Shown: positions 17,364-27,689, numbered from the stretch's first letter. The stretch: DNA of 64,000 nucleotides from Pseudocalidococcus azoricus BACA0444 (GCF_031729055.1 NZ_JAVMIP010000005.1:62001-126000), one strand, 5' to 3'. Program-made: numbers and translations. The notes: generated by a model from the letters alone, not told the origin.

Positions 17364-18329
17364 GTGTTTGCAACCCTTGCTCCCCCCAGGCCAACCCTCG
17401 ATCCCCCGGCCTTAGTTGCGGCGATCCAGGCCCTGAAGACAGAACTCAATGCGGTGATTTTGGCCCACTACTACCAGGAGCCAGGCATTCAGGATGTGGC
17501 GGATTACATCGGGGATTCTTTGGGGTTATCCCAACAGGCTGCCCAAACCTCAGCTCAGGTGATTGTCTTTGCCGGGGTACACTTCATGGCTGAGACGGCC
17601 AAAATTTTGAATCCTGATAAACAGGTGTTACTTCCCGATTTAGATGCCGGTTGTTCTCTGGCGGATAGTTGTCCGGCGGCAGAATTTGCGGCCTTTAAGG
17701 CGGCCCACCCCAATCACCTAGTCATTTCCTATATCAATTGCACGGCAGAGGTGAAAGCCCTCAGTGATATTATCTGCACCAGTGCCAACGCCGTTAAAAT
17801 CGTCCAGCAGATTCCCACGGATCAACCGATTATTTTTGCCCCTGACCGTAATTTAGGCCGCTATGTGATGGCCCAAACCGGGCGAGAGTTGCTGCTTTGG
17901 GAGGGCAGTTGTATTGTCCATGAAACTTTTTCCGAAAAACGGATTATTGCACTGGGCCTGGACTATCCTGATGCCAAACTGATTGCCCACCCTGAATGTG
18001 AACCCGCCATTCTGCGCCATGCGGACTATATTGGCTCAACGACTGCTCTGCTGCACTATACCCAAACTAGCCCGGAACAGACCTTTATTGTCGCCACTGA
18101 GTCAGGCATTATTCATCAAATGCAGCGGGCTAACCCTGAGAAAACCTATATTCCGGCCCCATCCATTAGTAATTGCAATTGTAATGAATGTCCCTATATG
18201 CGGCTGAATACCCTGGAAAAGCTCTATTACTGTATGGCGAACCAGTCTCCAGAAGTTACCGTTCCCCCAAACATTGCCGCGGCGGCCCGCAAACCGATTC
18301 AGCGTATGTTAGAACTGAGTCGCACTTGA
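17364..18329 (+). CDS. nadA: Quinolinate synthase
   Basis: Condenses iminoaspartate with dihydroxyacetone phosphate to quinolinate in NAD synthesis, using a [4Fe-4S] cluster. Conserved [33 protein letters not shown], and cysteines in [22 protein letters not shown] and [10 protein letters not shown] are present. 321 residues, full length. The start is GTG 17364. A glutaminase gene follows 20 bp downstream on the same strand. Confidence 0.96.
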   Translation: MFATLAPPRPTLDPPALVAAIQALKTELNAVILAHYYQEPGIQDVADYIGDSLGLSQQAAQTSAQVIVFAGVHFMAETAKILNPDKQVLLPDLDAGCSLADSCPAAEFAAFKAAHPNHLVISYINCTAEVKALSDIICTSANAVKIVQQIPTDQPIIFAPDRNLGRYVMAQTGRELLLWEGSCIVHETFSEKRIIALGLDYPDAKLIAHPECEPAILRHADYIGSTTALLHYTQTSPEQTFIVATESGIIHQMQRANPEKTYIPAPSISNCNCNECPYMRLNTLEKLYYCMANQSPEVTVPPNIAAAARKPIQRMLELSRT

Positions 18330-18349
18330 TGCCCGGAATCTAAACGTTT

Positions 18350-19267
18350 GTGGCCATAACATCTCGAGATCGGTTAAATCAACTTGACCTGTTGCAATTG
18401 GAGAGGTGGGCAGAATCCGTTCAAGGTAAAAAACTTTCCGGAAAAATACTCGAACGCTTACCCAGTGATCCCCAAGAAGCCACTGTTGCCGTCGCCAGCC
18501 TCGATGATCATCACTTGGCCTGGGGCACTACTGGGGCAACCTTTCCGCTGATGAGTGTGGTCAAGCCATTTTTATTACTCTACTTACTGGAAACCTTAGG
18601 GGCTGAAGTCGTTTTTCAAAAAGTTGGGATGCAGCCCTCAGACCGGCCCTATAACTCGGTGGTGGAATTGGAAATTGATCAGGGCTGGCCCCGTAATCCG
18701 ATGATTAACAGTGGAGCTATTTGTCTGGCGAGTTTATTGCCGGGGGAGTCCGCAACTGCCAGATGTGAAGCCTTCAGGCAATGGCTAAATCAGGTCTCTG
18801 GGGCCCAACTCGTCCTTGATCAGCAGGTTTTAGCCCAAGTCAATGCCCATCCCAACTGGCAAAATCGGGGAATTACTCACCTGTTAAATTTGGCGGGTCA
18901 TTTTGAGCATCCCCAGTTAGTCTTGGATAGTTACAATCAAATTTGCTGTTTACGGACAACGGTAACCGATTTAGCGGCCCTTGGCCTGGTTCTGGCGGGA
19001 AAAAATCCCCAGATTGGCCCCAAACATCGGCAGTTAGTGAATGGGATTATGCTCACCTGCGGACTGTACGAAGACTCGGCCCAAATGATGGCCCAAATTG
19101 GCCTACCCATGAAGTCAGGGGTGAGTGGAGCCATGGTTGCTATTATTCCCCAGGCCGGTGCCATAGCTGTGTATAGTCCTCTCTTGGATGAGACGGGTAA
19201 TTCTGTCTGGAGCTTGGCCCTATTGGAAGAAATCTCACAGAGCTTGGAGTTGAGTATTTTAGGCTAA
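18350..19267 (+). CDS. glsA: Glutaminase
   Basis: Serine-dependent glutaminase of the beta-lactamase-like fold, converting glutamine to glutamate and ammonia. Active-site elements: SVVKPF (Ser-x-x-Lys), NPMINSGAI, DSYNQ, GLYEDSAQ and KSGVSGAM. About 305 residues. GTG start at 18350, 20 bp after nadA, so an operon is likely. The usual KSGVGGG is altered to KSGVSGA, a conservative change near the active site that deserves note but does not argue against function. Confidence 0.92.
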   Translation: MAITSRDRLNQLDLLQLERWAESVQGKKLSGKILERLPSDPQEATVAVASLDDHHLAWGTTGATFPLMSVVKPFLLLYLLETLGAEVVFQKVGMQPSDRPYNSVVELEIDQGWPRNPMINSGAICLASLLPGESATARCEAFRQWLNQVSGAQLVLDQQVLAQVNAHPNWQNRGITHLLNLAGHFEHPQLVLDSYNQICCLRTTVTDLAALGLVLAGKNPQIGPKHRQLVNGIMLTCGLYEDSAQMMAQIGLPMKSGVSGAMVAIIPQAGAIAVYSPLLDETGNSVWSLALLEEISQSLELSILG

Positions 19268-19287
19268 CTTCCCCGATGATTTTCTGG

Positions 19288-20574
19288 TTAAGGCATGGAT
19301 TCAAGCAGCCTATTTTTCTCTCTCAGGAATTCACCAATCAAATAAAGAGACCCCGTTAAAACGAGGGGCTGGGGTGTGGGGTGTGGGGTGTGGGTGGCCT
19401 GGAGGGCAGTGGCTAAATCAGGATGGGTCATCACCACGGGCAAATCATGGCCAATCGTTTCGGCTAGGGTTTTTAACTCCATTGGGTTGAAGGCATCATG
19501 GCCTGGGATGGGAACGAGATGAAGATGATCCTGGGGGCGTAAGAGGGCGGTGAGAAGGGCTTGGGCATCTTTGCTGGCGAGAATTCCGATCATCCAGGTG
19601 ACGGGAGCGAGGCCCTGTTGATCTAAATATTGCCGGAGTAGGTGGGCGGCTGGTTCGTTGTGGGCCCCGTCTAGGAGGATTTGTCGTCCCCGCCAGACCA
19701 GCCATTGTAACCGTCCTGGCCAGCGAGTTTTGGCCATCCCCGTGGTGACGGCCTGGTCAGAAATCTGCCAACCTTGAGACTTTAAGCAGTCAATCGTGGC
19801 TAGGGCTAAGGCCGCATTCACCAGTTGCACATCACCCGCTAAGGGGAGGGGGAACCGATAGTCGCGCCACATTCCCCAGGCCTGTTGCGTAAAAATCCCA
19901 CTCAGATATTCGGCTGGTGCAGGGGTGAGGATCGGACAATGGAGGGCCTGGGCGCGTTCGAGGATCACACTTTGGGCCACAGTCGGCATGGGGCCAATGA
20001 TGGCAGGGCGGTGGGGCTTAAGAATGCCAGCTTTTTCTGTCGCAATTTCCGCCAAGGTATGGCCTAAACGCTGCCAATGATCCCGACCGATCGAAGTAAT
20101 TACAGTCACAAGGGGCAAATCACACACATTGGTCGCATCTAACCGCCCCCCTAGTCCCACTTCAATGACAGCAATATCTACCTTTTGGCGGGCAAAATAC
20201 AGCCAGGCCACAGCCGTAATGATTTCAAACTGGGTCGGACTTTCCTCTAAGGCAGTGGTAGCAGCAATTACATCCTCCAAGAGCGTGACCAAATCCTTGG
20301 AAGCAATGGCCGCTTGATTCAGGCTGATCCGTTCTGTCCAATCCACCAAATGGGGGGAGGTATAACAACCCACGCGATAACCGGCTGCGGTCAACATGGC
20401 CGATAGATAGGCACAAACCGACCCTTTGCCATTTGTACCCGCAACATGAATGATCGGCACATGGGCCTGGGGATTGCCAAGTTCCTTGAGGAGGGCCTGG
20501 ATGGTTTCTAACCCCAAGCGCACCCCAAACCGCCCATAGTTGCCCAGCAATTGATCAACAATTTTTTGGCTCAC
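19288..20574 (-). CDS. folC: Folylpolyglutamate synthase / dihydrofolate synthase
   Basis: Mur-ligase-family enzyme that adds glutamate to dihydropteroate and folates. P-loop HVAGTNGKGSVCAYL, then YTSPHLVDWTERI, GLGGRLDATN and DGAHNEPAA are seen. 428 residues, full length. GTG start at 20574. Near the C-terminus the DNA contains three tandem GTGTGGG units (19375-19395), encoding a Pro/His/Thr-rich stretch that is probably a slippage-prone loop. Confidence 0.95.
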   Translation of the reverse strand: MSQKIVDQLLGNYGRFGVRLGLETIQALLKELGNPQAHVPIIHVAGTNGKGSVCAYLSAMLTAAGYRVGCYTSPHLVDWTERISLNQAAIASKDLVTLLEDVIAATTALEESPTQFEIITAVAWLYFARQKVDIAVIEVGLGGRLDATNVCDLPLVTVITSIGRDHWQRLGHTLAEIATEKAGILKPHRPAIIGPMPTVAQSVILERAQALHCPILTPAPAEYLSGIFTQQAWGMWRDYRFPLPLAGDVQLVNAALALATIDCLKSQGWQISDQAVTTGMAKTRWPGRLQWLVWRGRQILLDGAHNEPAAHLLRQYLDQQGLAPVTWMIGILASKDAQALLTALLRPQDHLHLVPIPGHDAFNPMELKTLAETIGHDLPVVMTHPDLATALQATHTPHPTPQPLVLTGSLYLIGEFLREKNRLLESMP

Positions 20575-20648
20575 AAATATATCCGCACCTTGGGTGATTA
20601 ATGTGATCGTAAGCTAGGATGCACAACCGATTAAGTCCCAACCCATTC

Positions 20649-21629
20649 ATGGCTCCTATTTCCAAAGCTGTTACTGCTGCTGATATCCTCCAGGCCAGTC
20701 ATCGCCTCCAATCCATTGCCCATCACACCCCTGTCATCACCTCCCAAACCGTTGATACCCTGACCCAAGCCCAAGTTTTCTTTAAGTGTGAAAATTTTCA
20801 ACGGACAGGTTCCTTCAAATTCCGAGGAGCTTACAACGCCCTTTGTCAACTGACTGACAGCCAACAACAACAGGGAGTTTTAACCTACTCATCTGGAAAC
20901 CATGCTCAGGCCCTTGCCCTTGCCGGAAAACTCTTAGGAATCCCCATCACCATTGTCATGCCTACCGATGCCCCTGCTGTCAAATTAGCTGCAACTCAGC
21001 AATATGGAGCCGAAATTATTCTCTATGACCGCAACCAGACCACCCGTGAAAGCCTTGGACAACAATTGGCTAGGGAACGCAACCTGACCATCATTCCGCC
21101 CTACGATCATCCCCATGTCATTGCGGGACAAGGAACCACGGCCCTAGAGCTTTTGCAATCCGTTGATGCTTTAGATGTAGTTTTAATCTGTTGTGGGGGT
21201 GGCGGACTCCTGTCTGGCTGTGCCATTGCCTTAAAGGAGTTTGTCCCAACCTGTCGCGTGATTGGCGTAGAACCCAAATTGGCTGATGACGCGACCCGTT
21301 CCTTCTATAGTGGTCAACTTCAAACCGTGTTGAATCCCCCCACAATTGCCGATGGAGCCAGAACCCCTAGCTTAGGAACCTATACCTTTCCCATTGTTTT
21401 AGAAACCGTGGATCAGATGTTAACCGTATCAGAAGCGGTCATTGTCCAGGCCTGGCGCTTTCTGGGAACCTATCTGAAACTGGTTGTTGAACCCACCGGA
21501 GCCTTAGCCACCGCTGCCCTCCTAGAACTCGCTACATCTGGGGCCTGGGCTGGACAACGAATTGGAGTCATTTTAAGCGGTGGTAATGTAGATTTATCCG
21601 ACTGGTTCGGTCGTAACTCCCTGTCCTAA
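20649..21629 (+). CDS. Threonine/serine dehydratase-like PLP enzyme
   Basis: Fold-type II PLP enzyme of about 326 residues, catalytic domain only, without the C-terminal ACT domains of biosynthetic IlvA. The PLP Lys is in SFKFRGA; the phosphate loop is CGGGGLLSG; SSGNHAQALA and the C-terminal SGGNVD are typical of catabolic threonine dehydratase and serine racemase. The exact reaction cannot be decided. I chose ATG 20649; an in-frame ATG at 20619 adds ten residues. Confidence 0.88.
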   Translation: MAPISKAVTAADILQASHRLQSIAHHTPVITSQTVDTLTQAQVFFKCENFQRTGSFKFRGAYNALCQLTDSQQQQGVLTYSSGNHAQALALAGKLLGIPITIVMPTDAPAVKLAATQQYGAEIILYDRNQTTRESLGQQLARERNLTIIPPYDHPHVIAGQGTTALELLQSVDALDVVLICCGGGGLLSGCAIALKEFVPTCRVIGVEPKLADDATRSFYSGQLQTVLNPPTIADGARTPSLGTYTFPIVLETVDQMLTVSEAVIVQAWRFLGTYLKLVVEPTGALATAALLELATSGAWAGQRIGVILSGGNVDLSDWFGRNSLS

Positions 21630-21646
21630 CGTTGCAGCAGTTGACT

Positions 21647-22771
21647 ATGGCCAGACTTCTCCTTGGTGAACCCGCCCCCTGGTTTACCTTACCCAGTTCC
21701 GTTAATCCCCAATACAACATTGATACAGTGGGCGGTCATCGGACAATTTTGCTGTTCTTAGGTCATTGCAGTGCGCCAACCATCAAGCGGGTTTTAGAAG
21801 GGTTTCTGACTCTCCAAACCGAACTAGCCACCGAGCGCATCCCTCTTTTTATCATCAGTATTGACCCCCATGATCAGCCCCTCCAGTCCCTGGTTGATCC
21901 TAATGGCTATTGCAAATTTCTTTGGGATTTTGAGCAAGATGTGAGCCGCCTATATGGGGTGATTCAAACCGATAAAAAAGGGCAAGACCAATATCATCCT
22001 CAAGCTTTTATCCTGAGTCAACGGCTGCAAATTGTCGGAATTTTTCCCATCCAAGGCCAAGCCAATTTTCCAGCCCAAATTGTTGATCTTGCCCGGAAAC
22101 TCCCCCCAGACCCGCCCTTAACTATTGCCACGCCCCAGGCCCCAGTTTTATTTGTCCCCCATGTTCTTGAACCTAGCCTTTGTCAAAAACTAATTGCCCT
22201 CTATGAAGCGGATGGCGGTCGGCCCTCTGGATTTATGCGACAAGTGGATGGCAAAACTGTAGAAATTATGGATGATGGCTTTAAGCGGCGACGAGATTTA
22301 CTGATTACGGATGAACAATTGCTGGCCCACCTCAATGCCTTAATGGCCCGCCGTCTGCGCCCGGAAATTCGCAAAGCCTTTCAGTTTGACATAACCCGCT
22401 TTGAACGATACCTGGTGGCCTGTTATGAGGAGGAAAGCCAGGGATTTTTTAATCGCCATCGAGATGATACTACCAAAGGCACCGCTCACCGCCGTTTTGC
22501 CATGACCCTCAATCTGAACACGGGTGACTATGAAGGGGGGTATCTGCGGTTTCCCGAATTTGGGCCTCACCTCTATCGGCCTGGCGTTGGTGAAGCTGTG
22601 ATTTTTTCCTGTTCCCTCCTCCACGAAGCTACCCCTGTCACCCAAGGCCGCCGCTATGTCCTCCTCAACTTTTTCTATGATGAACCTGCTGCCCAAATCC
22701 GTTCACAAAATCTTGAGTTTGTTCTACTTTCCGATTTACCTCCTTCCCCAGCCACTAAGCCAGAACAATAA
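21647..22771 (+). CDS. Peroxiredoxin-like/2-oxoglutarate-Fe(II) dioxygenase fusion
   Basis: About 374 residues in two parts. Residues 1-155 resemble an AhpC/redoxin fold: GEPAPWFTLPS, TILLFLGHCSAPT at the position of the peroxidatic Cys region, then IISIDPHD and a DVSRLYGV segment. Residues 170-345 match the prolyl-4-hydroxylase-type 2OG oxygenase fold: Fe ligands in NRHRDD (HxD), the distal His in LLHEATP and the 2OG-binding Arg in GRRYVLLNF. A GGYLRFPEFG segment lies between. The substrate is unknown. The fusion suggests an oxygenase linked to peroxide or redox state. It begins 17 bp after the PLP enzyme. An in-frame TTG at 21632 is an alternative start. Confidence 0.85.
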   Translation: MARLLLGEPAPWFTLPSSVNPQYNIDTVGGHRTILLFLGHCSAPTIKRVLEGFLTLQTELATERIPLFIISIDPHDQPLQSLVDPNGYCKFLWDFEQDVSRLYGVIQTDKKGQDQYHPQAFILSQRLQIVGIFPIQGQANFPAQIVDLARKLPPDPPLTIATPQAPVLFVPHVLEPSLCQKLIALYEADGGRPSGFMRQVDGKTVEIMDDGFKRRRDLLITDEQLLAHLNALMARRLRPEIRKAFQFDITRFERYLVACYEEESQGFFNRHRDDTTKGTAHRRFAMTLNLNTGDYEGGYLRFPEFGPHLYRPGVGEAVIFSCSLLHEATPVTQGRRYVLLNFFYDEPAAQIRSQNLEFVLLSDLPPSPATKPEQ

Positions 22772-22931
22772 GAAAACAGATGTAAAACTAGAAACTTAAT
22801 CGATTCCCATCTGTCTGTAGGGCTGGTCAAAATGGGGATAGCAGTTGTTTGAATTGCAACAGGGCAAAGCACCACTATGAAACGCCGTATTGATACGCTC
22901 TCGTCCAAAGCAGGACTAGGGTATAAGTTTT

Positions 22932-25900
22932 CTAGGGGTTAACCGTAACCGTTGTAATTTGAGCAATGATGTCATCAAAGTCCTGATCACCACCACCAGG
23001 CAAATCCTCAAAGCCAAACACGCCACTTCCCAATAGACGAATGTGGTCTATTCCATCCTGATTAAGACTTAGGAAGGGGATGTACATATTGCTGAAGTCA
23101 GCGTTAGGTGTTGTGCCATTGGAAATGATAAAGGGCAGAATCAGGTTGCCAAAGGCAAGATTTTGGAGACTAATGTCCAGCTTGCTCTCGTTAAGGGGCG
23201 CATTGAAACTAGCAACGGCATTATCAAAAGCAGCCTGAGCATAAGCAAGAGGATCGCCTGTGGGAAGAACTCCATTAACCGCACCCGTAACAGCATCCGC
23301 AATATAAAAGCCAATCAAGTTATCGTAAGCAGCTTCTCGATAAAACGTTAGCCCAACATTAGCTGTTCGACCAGTCAGGTCATCTGCGATGCCATCTCCA
23401 TTGGTATCAAAGTTCAAGTTCACTAAATCGATTGCCTCAATAGTTGCACCATTGATAGCCACGTTACGACCTACTCGATCAGCTTCATTCGCTAGATTGA
23501 TCGTGTTATCAAAGTTGGAGGTGCTGACATTAAAGATGAGGTCATTAGAGCTACTACCACCTTCACCAAATACCAGGGAAAATTCGTTGTTGCTCAGGTC
23601 AGTTAATTGCGCCTCATCTTGGGTAGAGAGGAGAACATCCCGATCCTTCCCTGCCCTCAGATCATCCAAAGTGCCACCAACCACCAGCATAAAACCGAGT
23701 CTGGCGGCAGAGTCAAGCAAGAGTTCACTGCTCAAACCCTCCAAATTCCCAAACGCACTGAGGAAGTCATTGGGTAAATCATCTGAACTGTTGAGGGATG
23801 AAAGGACAACCCTGGTCGTGTTGGCATTGAGAATAGCTGCTAAATAGTTTCCCTGATCATCAGGACTAACGATACTGCCATCACCGTTGGCAACCCGACC
23901 TTGACTATCCTCAACCTTGAAGACCACTAGTTCATTCACAAAGGATGTGTTGGTCGTAATTGCTTGGAAGCTCAGGAGTAAAGGACTGGTGAGAGCAATG
24001 ACTCCCTTCTCTTCATTGCTATTTTCCAAATCAATTTCCGCAGTTCCCTCGAATACCGTATCTGCCCGGAAGTTGAGGTTTTGAATCCGATCGTCTAACT
24101 CAGGGCCAACATCTGCTTGATCAAAGGCCGTGTCAACCGTAGCAAAGTTGTCCAGCAGGTATTCTGCCAGGGCATCTTGTTCCGTACCATCAATAGCGAA
24201 GGTGGCGTTACCTGTTTTGATTCCTGCGGCATCCAGTTCCACCAAGTTAACCCGTTCAATCACAGCAGGATCGCCAAGAGCACCCTTAGTCGGGTCAGTG
24301 TTCAAGTTTGGGAAGGGGTAGCTATCCCCGCCGCCGATAAAGTTGCCATTGCTATCAAAGTTAGAGGCCGCAAGGAAGCCTAGGGTGACAATACGGAAAG
24401 TTTCCTCCGGATCACCGACCAGTAGTCCATCTCGCAGCAGTTCAGCCACCAGGTTATCTTCATCGTCAAAGATACCTGCATTCTGAATCTGATTTCCTTG
24501 CTCTTGATCGGGGTCAAAGGAGAACTTCACACCAGCGATTTGGGGAAAGCGACCGTTAGCACTCGGCAGCGCAGCGACACCATGCTCTAGTATGGCGAGT
24601 AACTCTGTTTTGGTCAGGGTCAGCAGCACTAGGTCATTATTGAAGGCCAGGGCAGACTGTACATCCGTTTGACTGATACCGCCTTCGGGCTTGATAACAT
24701 TGCCTTCACTATCCACTAGTTCTGTGTTGGGGCCACGCACAGCAGCAGTTCCACCGGGAGGAACAATAATTTCACCAATTGAGTCCCGAATCCCACCCCC
24801 GTTCTTGATGGAAACAATAACTGTCGGATCGGTTTTCTTCGCTTCTGCTAAATTAGCATCGGCGGTCAAATTTCCTAGGTTGGTTTCTTGGGTACGAATC
24901 CCGTCCGGATCAGTGCTGGTGCCAGTACCGGAGCGATTACCGTTGAGGAACACATCCGCAATTCCGAGAGTGTTAGATTCGGTGGTGATGATCTGGGCTT
25001 CAATCGCTTCGACAATTGCTTGAATCTCCGGATCAACCAGATCTTCAGCATTAAGAGCAGCTACCCCTTCTGCATCTGTGGCATAAGCACCAGAAACCGT
25101 GGGGTCATAGCTTGTAGGGATGATGTTACCCGCAGCATCAAATTCAATGACTAAACGGCCTACATACTTATAGCTGCCATCGGTGTTGACTACAGCGGTT
25201 TGAGTGCCGCCCGCATTAGCAATGAAGCGAGGATACTCACCTTGGTGGCTATCTCCAGGCCGGATGCGATCATTCTCATCAAATAGACGGGTATTAGACC
25301 CACCCGCCACAATAATGTCCACGTTCTCTAGGAGTTGAGCCAGACGAAATTCAATCTCGATCTGCTGCATGTGGGATAACAGCACAATCTTGTTCAGTCT
25401 GGGATTCGCTTCCAGTAGGGTATCCACTTCAAGCTGAATCTCTGCGGCCAGAGCAGCAATTTGCTCATCTGTGGGTGTGGAGTTAAACGGACTGGGTGTA
25501 ATAGTGAGACCGCCCGGAGAAGAGATGCTAGCTAGGGTAGGGGTAGTAGCTCCGATCACCCCAATATTTTCTCCATTGACATCAATGATCACTGAGGACG
25601 TGACTGTATTGGCCTGGGGAGCTTGCCCACCTGGTACGACCAAAGGCGCAAGGCTAGGGTCGGTAGAAAAATCGAGGTTGCTAGAGAGGTAGGGGAAGTT
25701 TGTCCCGGTAAAGTCAGCCCCAAAAAGACTACCCGGTGTAGAACCGCTGATCAGGCCAGCAATCGCTGCGGTACCAAAGTCAAATTCGTGGTTCCCAAAA
25801 GCAATTGCGTGAAAACCCAGTTCATTTTGAATCTGAATATCGGCAATCCCACGCGAGCCGAAGACGGGGCCGGAAGCATCATAGAACAGTCCCGGAATGA

Positions 25901-27689
25901 TGGCATCACCGGAAGAGAGGCGTAGGGTGTTGGTATAGTCCGCCGCACCATTTCCATCTGCATCCTGATTTTCCAGAGCATTAAGGACTGCTGACAGATT
26001 GGTGATATTCGAGTTAGGGGTTGTTGCCTCCTGATCCGTGACGTGGAGCAGTTGCAGGGTAAACGGAGACGGAGGAGGGTTGAACTCCATTACACTCACC
26101 GTCTTACTAACTTCATTGGTGACGACTAATAGGTTTTCACCATTGGGACTGTCCGCAGCAGGAATGAACAATAATCCTTCCGGGCCGGAGTCGGTCGCAC
26201 CGGATTCAGGGTCTGCTGTAAAGTCTCGATTGTTGAGATACTGCACAAATATAGGGGCGGTAGGATCGGTTACGTCATAGACCATGACCCCGCCAATCCG
26301 TTCCAAGCCAATGAAGGCATAGTTACGTCCACCGACCGCTCCGACTGTAACTCCTTCGGGTTCTGGCCCTTTGTTGTCACTCCGATTATCGAGGGTGTTG
26401 TTGCTATTGCTCGCGTTGAAGAAGTCAGGGAAAGCAGCAGCCGTAATTTGTTCAAAGTCATCACCACTGTCAAACACCAGGTTTCCATTACTGTCCCAGA
26501 TCGAGAAGGAACGGGCACCGTAGGAATAGAGTTGGTCAAAGTCTCCATCCCCATCGATATCGCCTTGGGTGTTGGTAATGTTAATGCGCCCTAAGTTGAT
26601 ATTTCCCTGTAGGGTCTCGGCGTTGGGGAAAGCTGTAGGGTCAAGGGTTACATCACGCACTCTAATTTCTTCGTTGAAAATATCCCCTTCTTCCAGACCT
26701 AATAAGTCGAGGGCTGCTTCATTATCTGTCGGGCGAATCCGGGCATCTCCTTCGTTAGCGGTGACATAGTAGGTTTGCCCGCCCAGGGTATAGGACGCGA
26801 TTGCATCGGGTTGATACATTCCCAAAAGGGGCCAATTTTGGATATTGATCTTTCCCCCCGCCCCACTACTGCCATCCACATCCCGATCGCTGGCATCCAG
26901 GCCATTGCCCGGTAAACTATGGTCTTTAAAACCTAGGGGGATAATCTGCTCTACGGTTGCCGTGACAATATCCACTACAGCAAAGGCATTGTTTTCCTGC
27001 AACGTTACCCAAGCCTTAGTGCCATCTCCATTGAAGGTGATGTATTCCGACTCTACATCTTCTGCAACTGTAGAGTCACGGACTACTTCGCCTGCATCAT
27101 TAAAAATCTGCCCAAAAATACGAATCCCGGCGGCTTCTAGGCTGGCCTGTTGGGCATTAAAGGCCATGAAGGTTGCATTTTGTACGGTAGCTGTTGCGAT
27201 GCCACCAGAAATGTCAATAATGCTAACGGAACCTTCGGGATCGCTGGTGTAGGTTTCGTTCGGTTCTCCTTCATTGGCAGTTAACACCCTAGTACCATCG
27301 GGGGTGAAGGTCACCATATCAGGCAAATATCCTACGGACTCCTTGCCCAAGAAACTCCCATCTGACGCTCGGAAGAACTGTACTTCTCCGGCCTGTTGGT
27401 TATTCAGGGTATCCCGGACTGCCAGGGCAACCGCCACAATTCCTGCGCTGATAGTGCCCACTTTACCCACCGCGACACTGTTGGGAACAAGGTTAAATCC
27501 GCTGGGTAATGTGCTGGTATCTAGAGCTAAATCAGTAGTTTTGCTGGGATTGGTGGGATCCGCCAGGTTAATAATTTCCACCCCGTCCCCAGCTACCACA
27601 AAAAGACGATCGCTGCCCGGATCAAAGGCGGCAATTTCGGCCCCACTGCTGCTAACATAGCCGCCAATTTTCGTTAAAGCGTCTGCCAT
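22932..27689 (-). CDS. Giant choice-of-anchor-I / 5'-nucleotidase / DUF4114 protein, probably extracellular
   Basis: 1585 residues. Residues about 1-540 form a choice-of-anchor-I beta-propeller region (repeated DGTRVLTANEGEPN, GDGTKAWVTLQE, TANEGDARIR). About 545-870 is a metallophosphoesterase like 5'-nucleotidase/UshA (LLHVTD, RLSSGDAI, AFGNHEFDFG, VLLSHMQQIEIE). About 905-1200 is the 5'-nucleotidase C-terminal substrate domain (NLTADANL, IKNGGGIRDSIG, FNNDLVLLTL). The last 120 residues resemble DUF4114 (VFGFEDLPGGGDQDFDD). There is no classical N-terminal signal peptide, so export by a type I system is possible. Likely releases phosphate from nucleotides or other esters. A Pho-box-like array lies about 230-270 bp upstream. 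Confidence 0.85.
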   Translation of the reverse strand: MADALTKIGGYVSSSGAEIAAFDPGSDRLFVVAGDGVEIINLADPTNPSKTTDLALDTSTLPSGFNLVPNSVAVGKVGTISAGIVAVALAVRDTLNNQQAGEVQFFRASDGSFLGKESVGYLPDMVTFTPDGTRVLTANEGEPNETYTSDPEGSVSIIDISGGIATATVQNATFMAFNAQQASLEAAGIRIFGQIFNDAGEVVRDSTVAEDVESEYITFNGDGTKAWVTLQENNAFAVVDIVTATVEQIIPLGFKDHSLPGNGLDASDRDVDGSSGAGGKINIQNWPLLGMYQPDAIASYTLGGQTYYVTANEGDARIRPTDNEAALDLLGLEEGDIFNEEIRVRDVTLDPTAFPNAETLQGNINLGRINITNTQGDIDGDGDFDQLYSYGARSFSIWDSNGNLVFDSGDDFEQITAAAFPDFFNASNSNNTLDNRSDNKGPEPEGVTVGAVGGRNYAFIGLERIGGVMVYDVTDPTAPIFVQYLNNRDFTADPESGATDSGPEGLLFIPAADSPNGENLLVVTNEVSKTVSVMEFNPPPSPFTLQLLHVTDQEATTPNSNITNLSAVLNALENQDADGNGAADYTNTLRLSSGDAIIPGLFYDASGPVFGSRGIADIQIQNELGFHAIAFGNHEFDFGTAAIAGLISGSTPGSLFGADFTGTNFPYLSSNLDFSTDPSLAPLVVPGGQAPQANTVTSSVIIDVNGENIGVIGATTPTLASISSPGGLTITPSPFNSTPTDEQIAALAAEIQLEVDTLLEANPRLNKIVLLSHMQQIEIEFRLAQLLENVDIIVAGGSNTRLFDENDRIRPGDSHQGEYPRFIANAGGTQTAVVNTDGSYKYVGRLVIEFDAAGNIIPTSYDPTVSGAYATDAEGVAALNAEDLVDPEIQAIVEAIEAQIITTESNTLGIADVFLNGNRSGTGTSTDPDGIRTQETNLGNLTADANLAEAKKTDPTVIVSIKNGGGIRDSIGEIIVPPGGTAAVRGPNTELVDSEGNVIKPEGGISQTDVQSALAFNNDLVLLTLTKTELLAILEHGVAALPSANGRFPQIAGVKFSFDPDQEQGNQIQNAGIFDDEDNLVAELLRDGLLVGDPEETFRIVTLGFLAASNFDSNGNFIGGGDSYPFPNLNTDPTKGALGDPAVIERVNLVELDAAGIKTGNATFAIDGTEQDALAEYLLDNFATVDTAFDQADVGPELDDRIQNLNFRADTVFEGTAEIDLENSNEEKGVIALTSPLLLSFQAITTNTSFVNELVVFKVEDSQGRVANGDGSIVSPDDQGNYLAAILNANTTRVVLSSLNSSDDLPNDFLSAFGNLEGLSSELLLDSAARLGFMLVVGGTLDDLRAGKDRDVLLSTQDEAQLTDLSNNEFSLVFGEGGSSSNDLIFNVSTSNFDNTINLANEADRVGRNVAINGATIEAIDLVNLNFDTNGDGIADDLTGRTANVGLTFYREAAYDNLIGFYIADAVTGAVNGVLPTGDPLAYAQAAFDNAVASFNAPLNESKLDISLQNLAFGNLILPFIISNGTTPNADFSNMYIPFLSLNQDGIDHIRLLGSGVFGFEDLPGGGDQDFDDIIAQITTVTVNP

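Noticed and set aside
23389..23847. Plus-strand open frame of 152 codons inside the giant nucleotidase gene
   Set aside because: Shadow of the strongly biased minus-strand gene; Ser/Arg/Leu-rich composition without domain.
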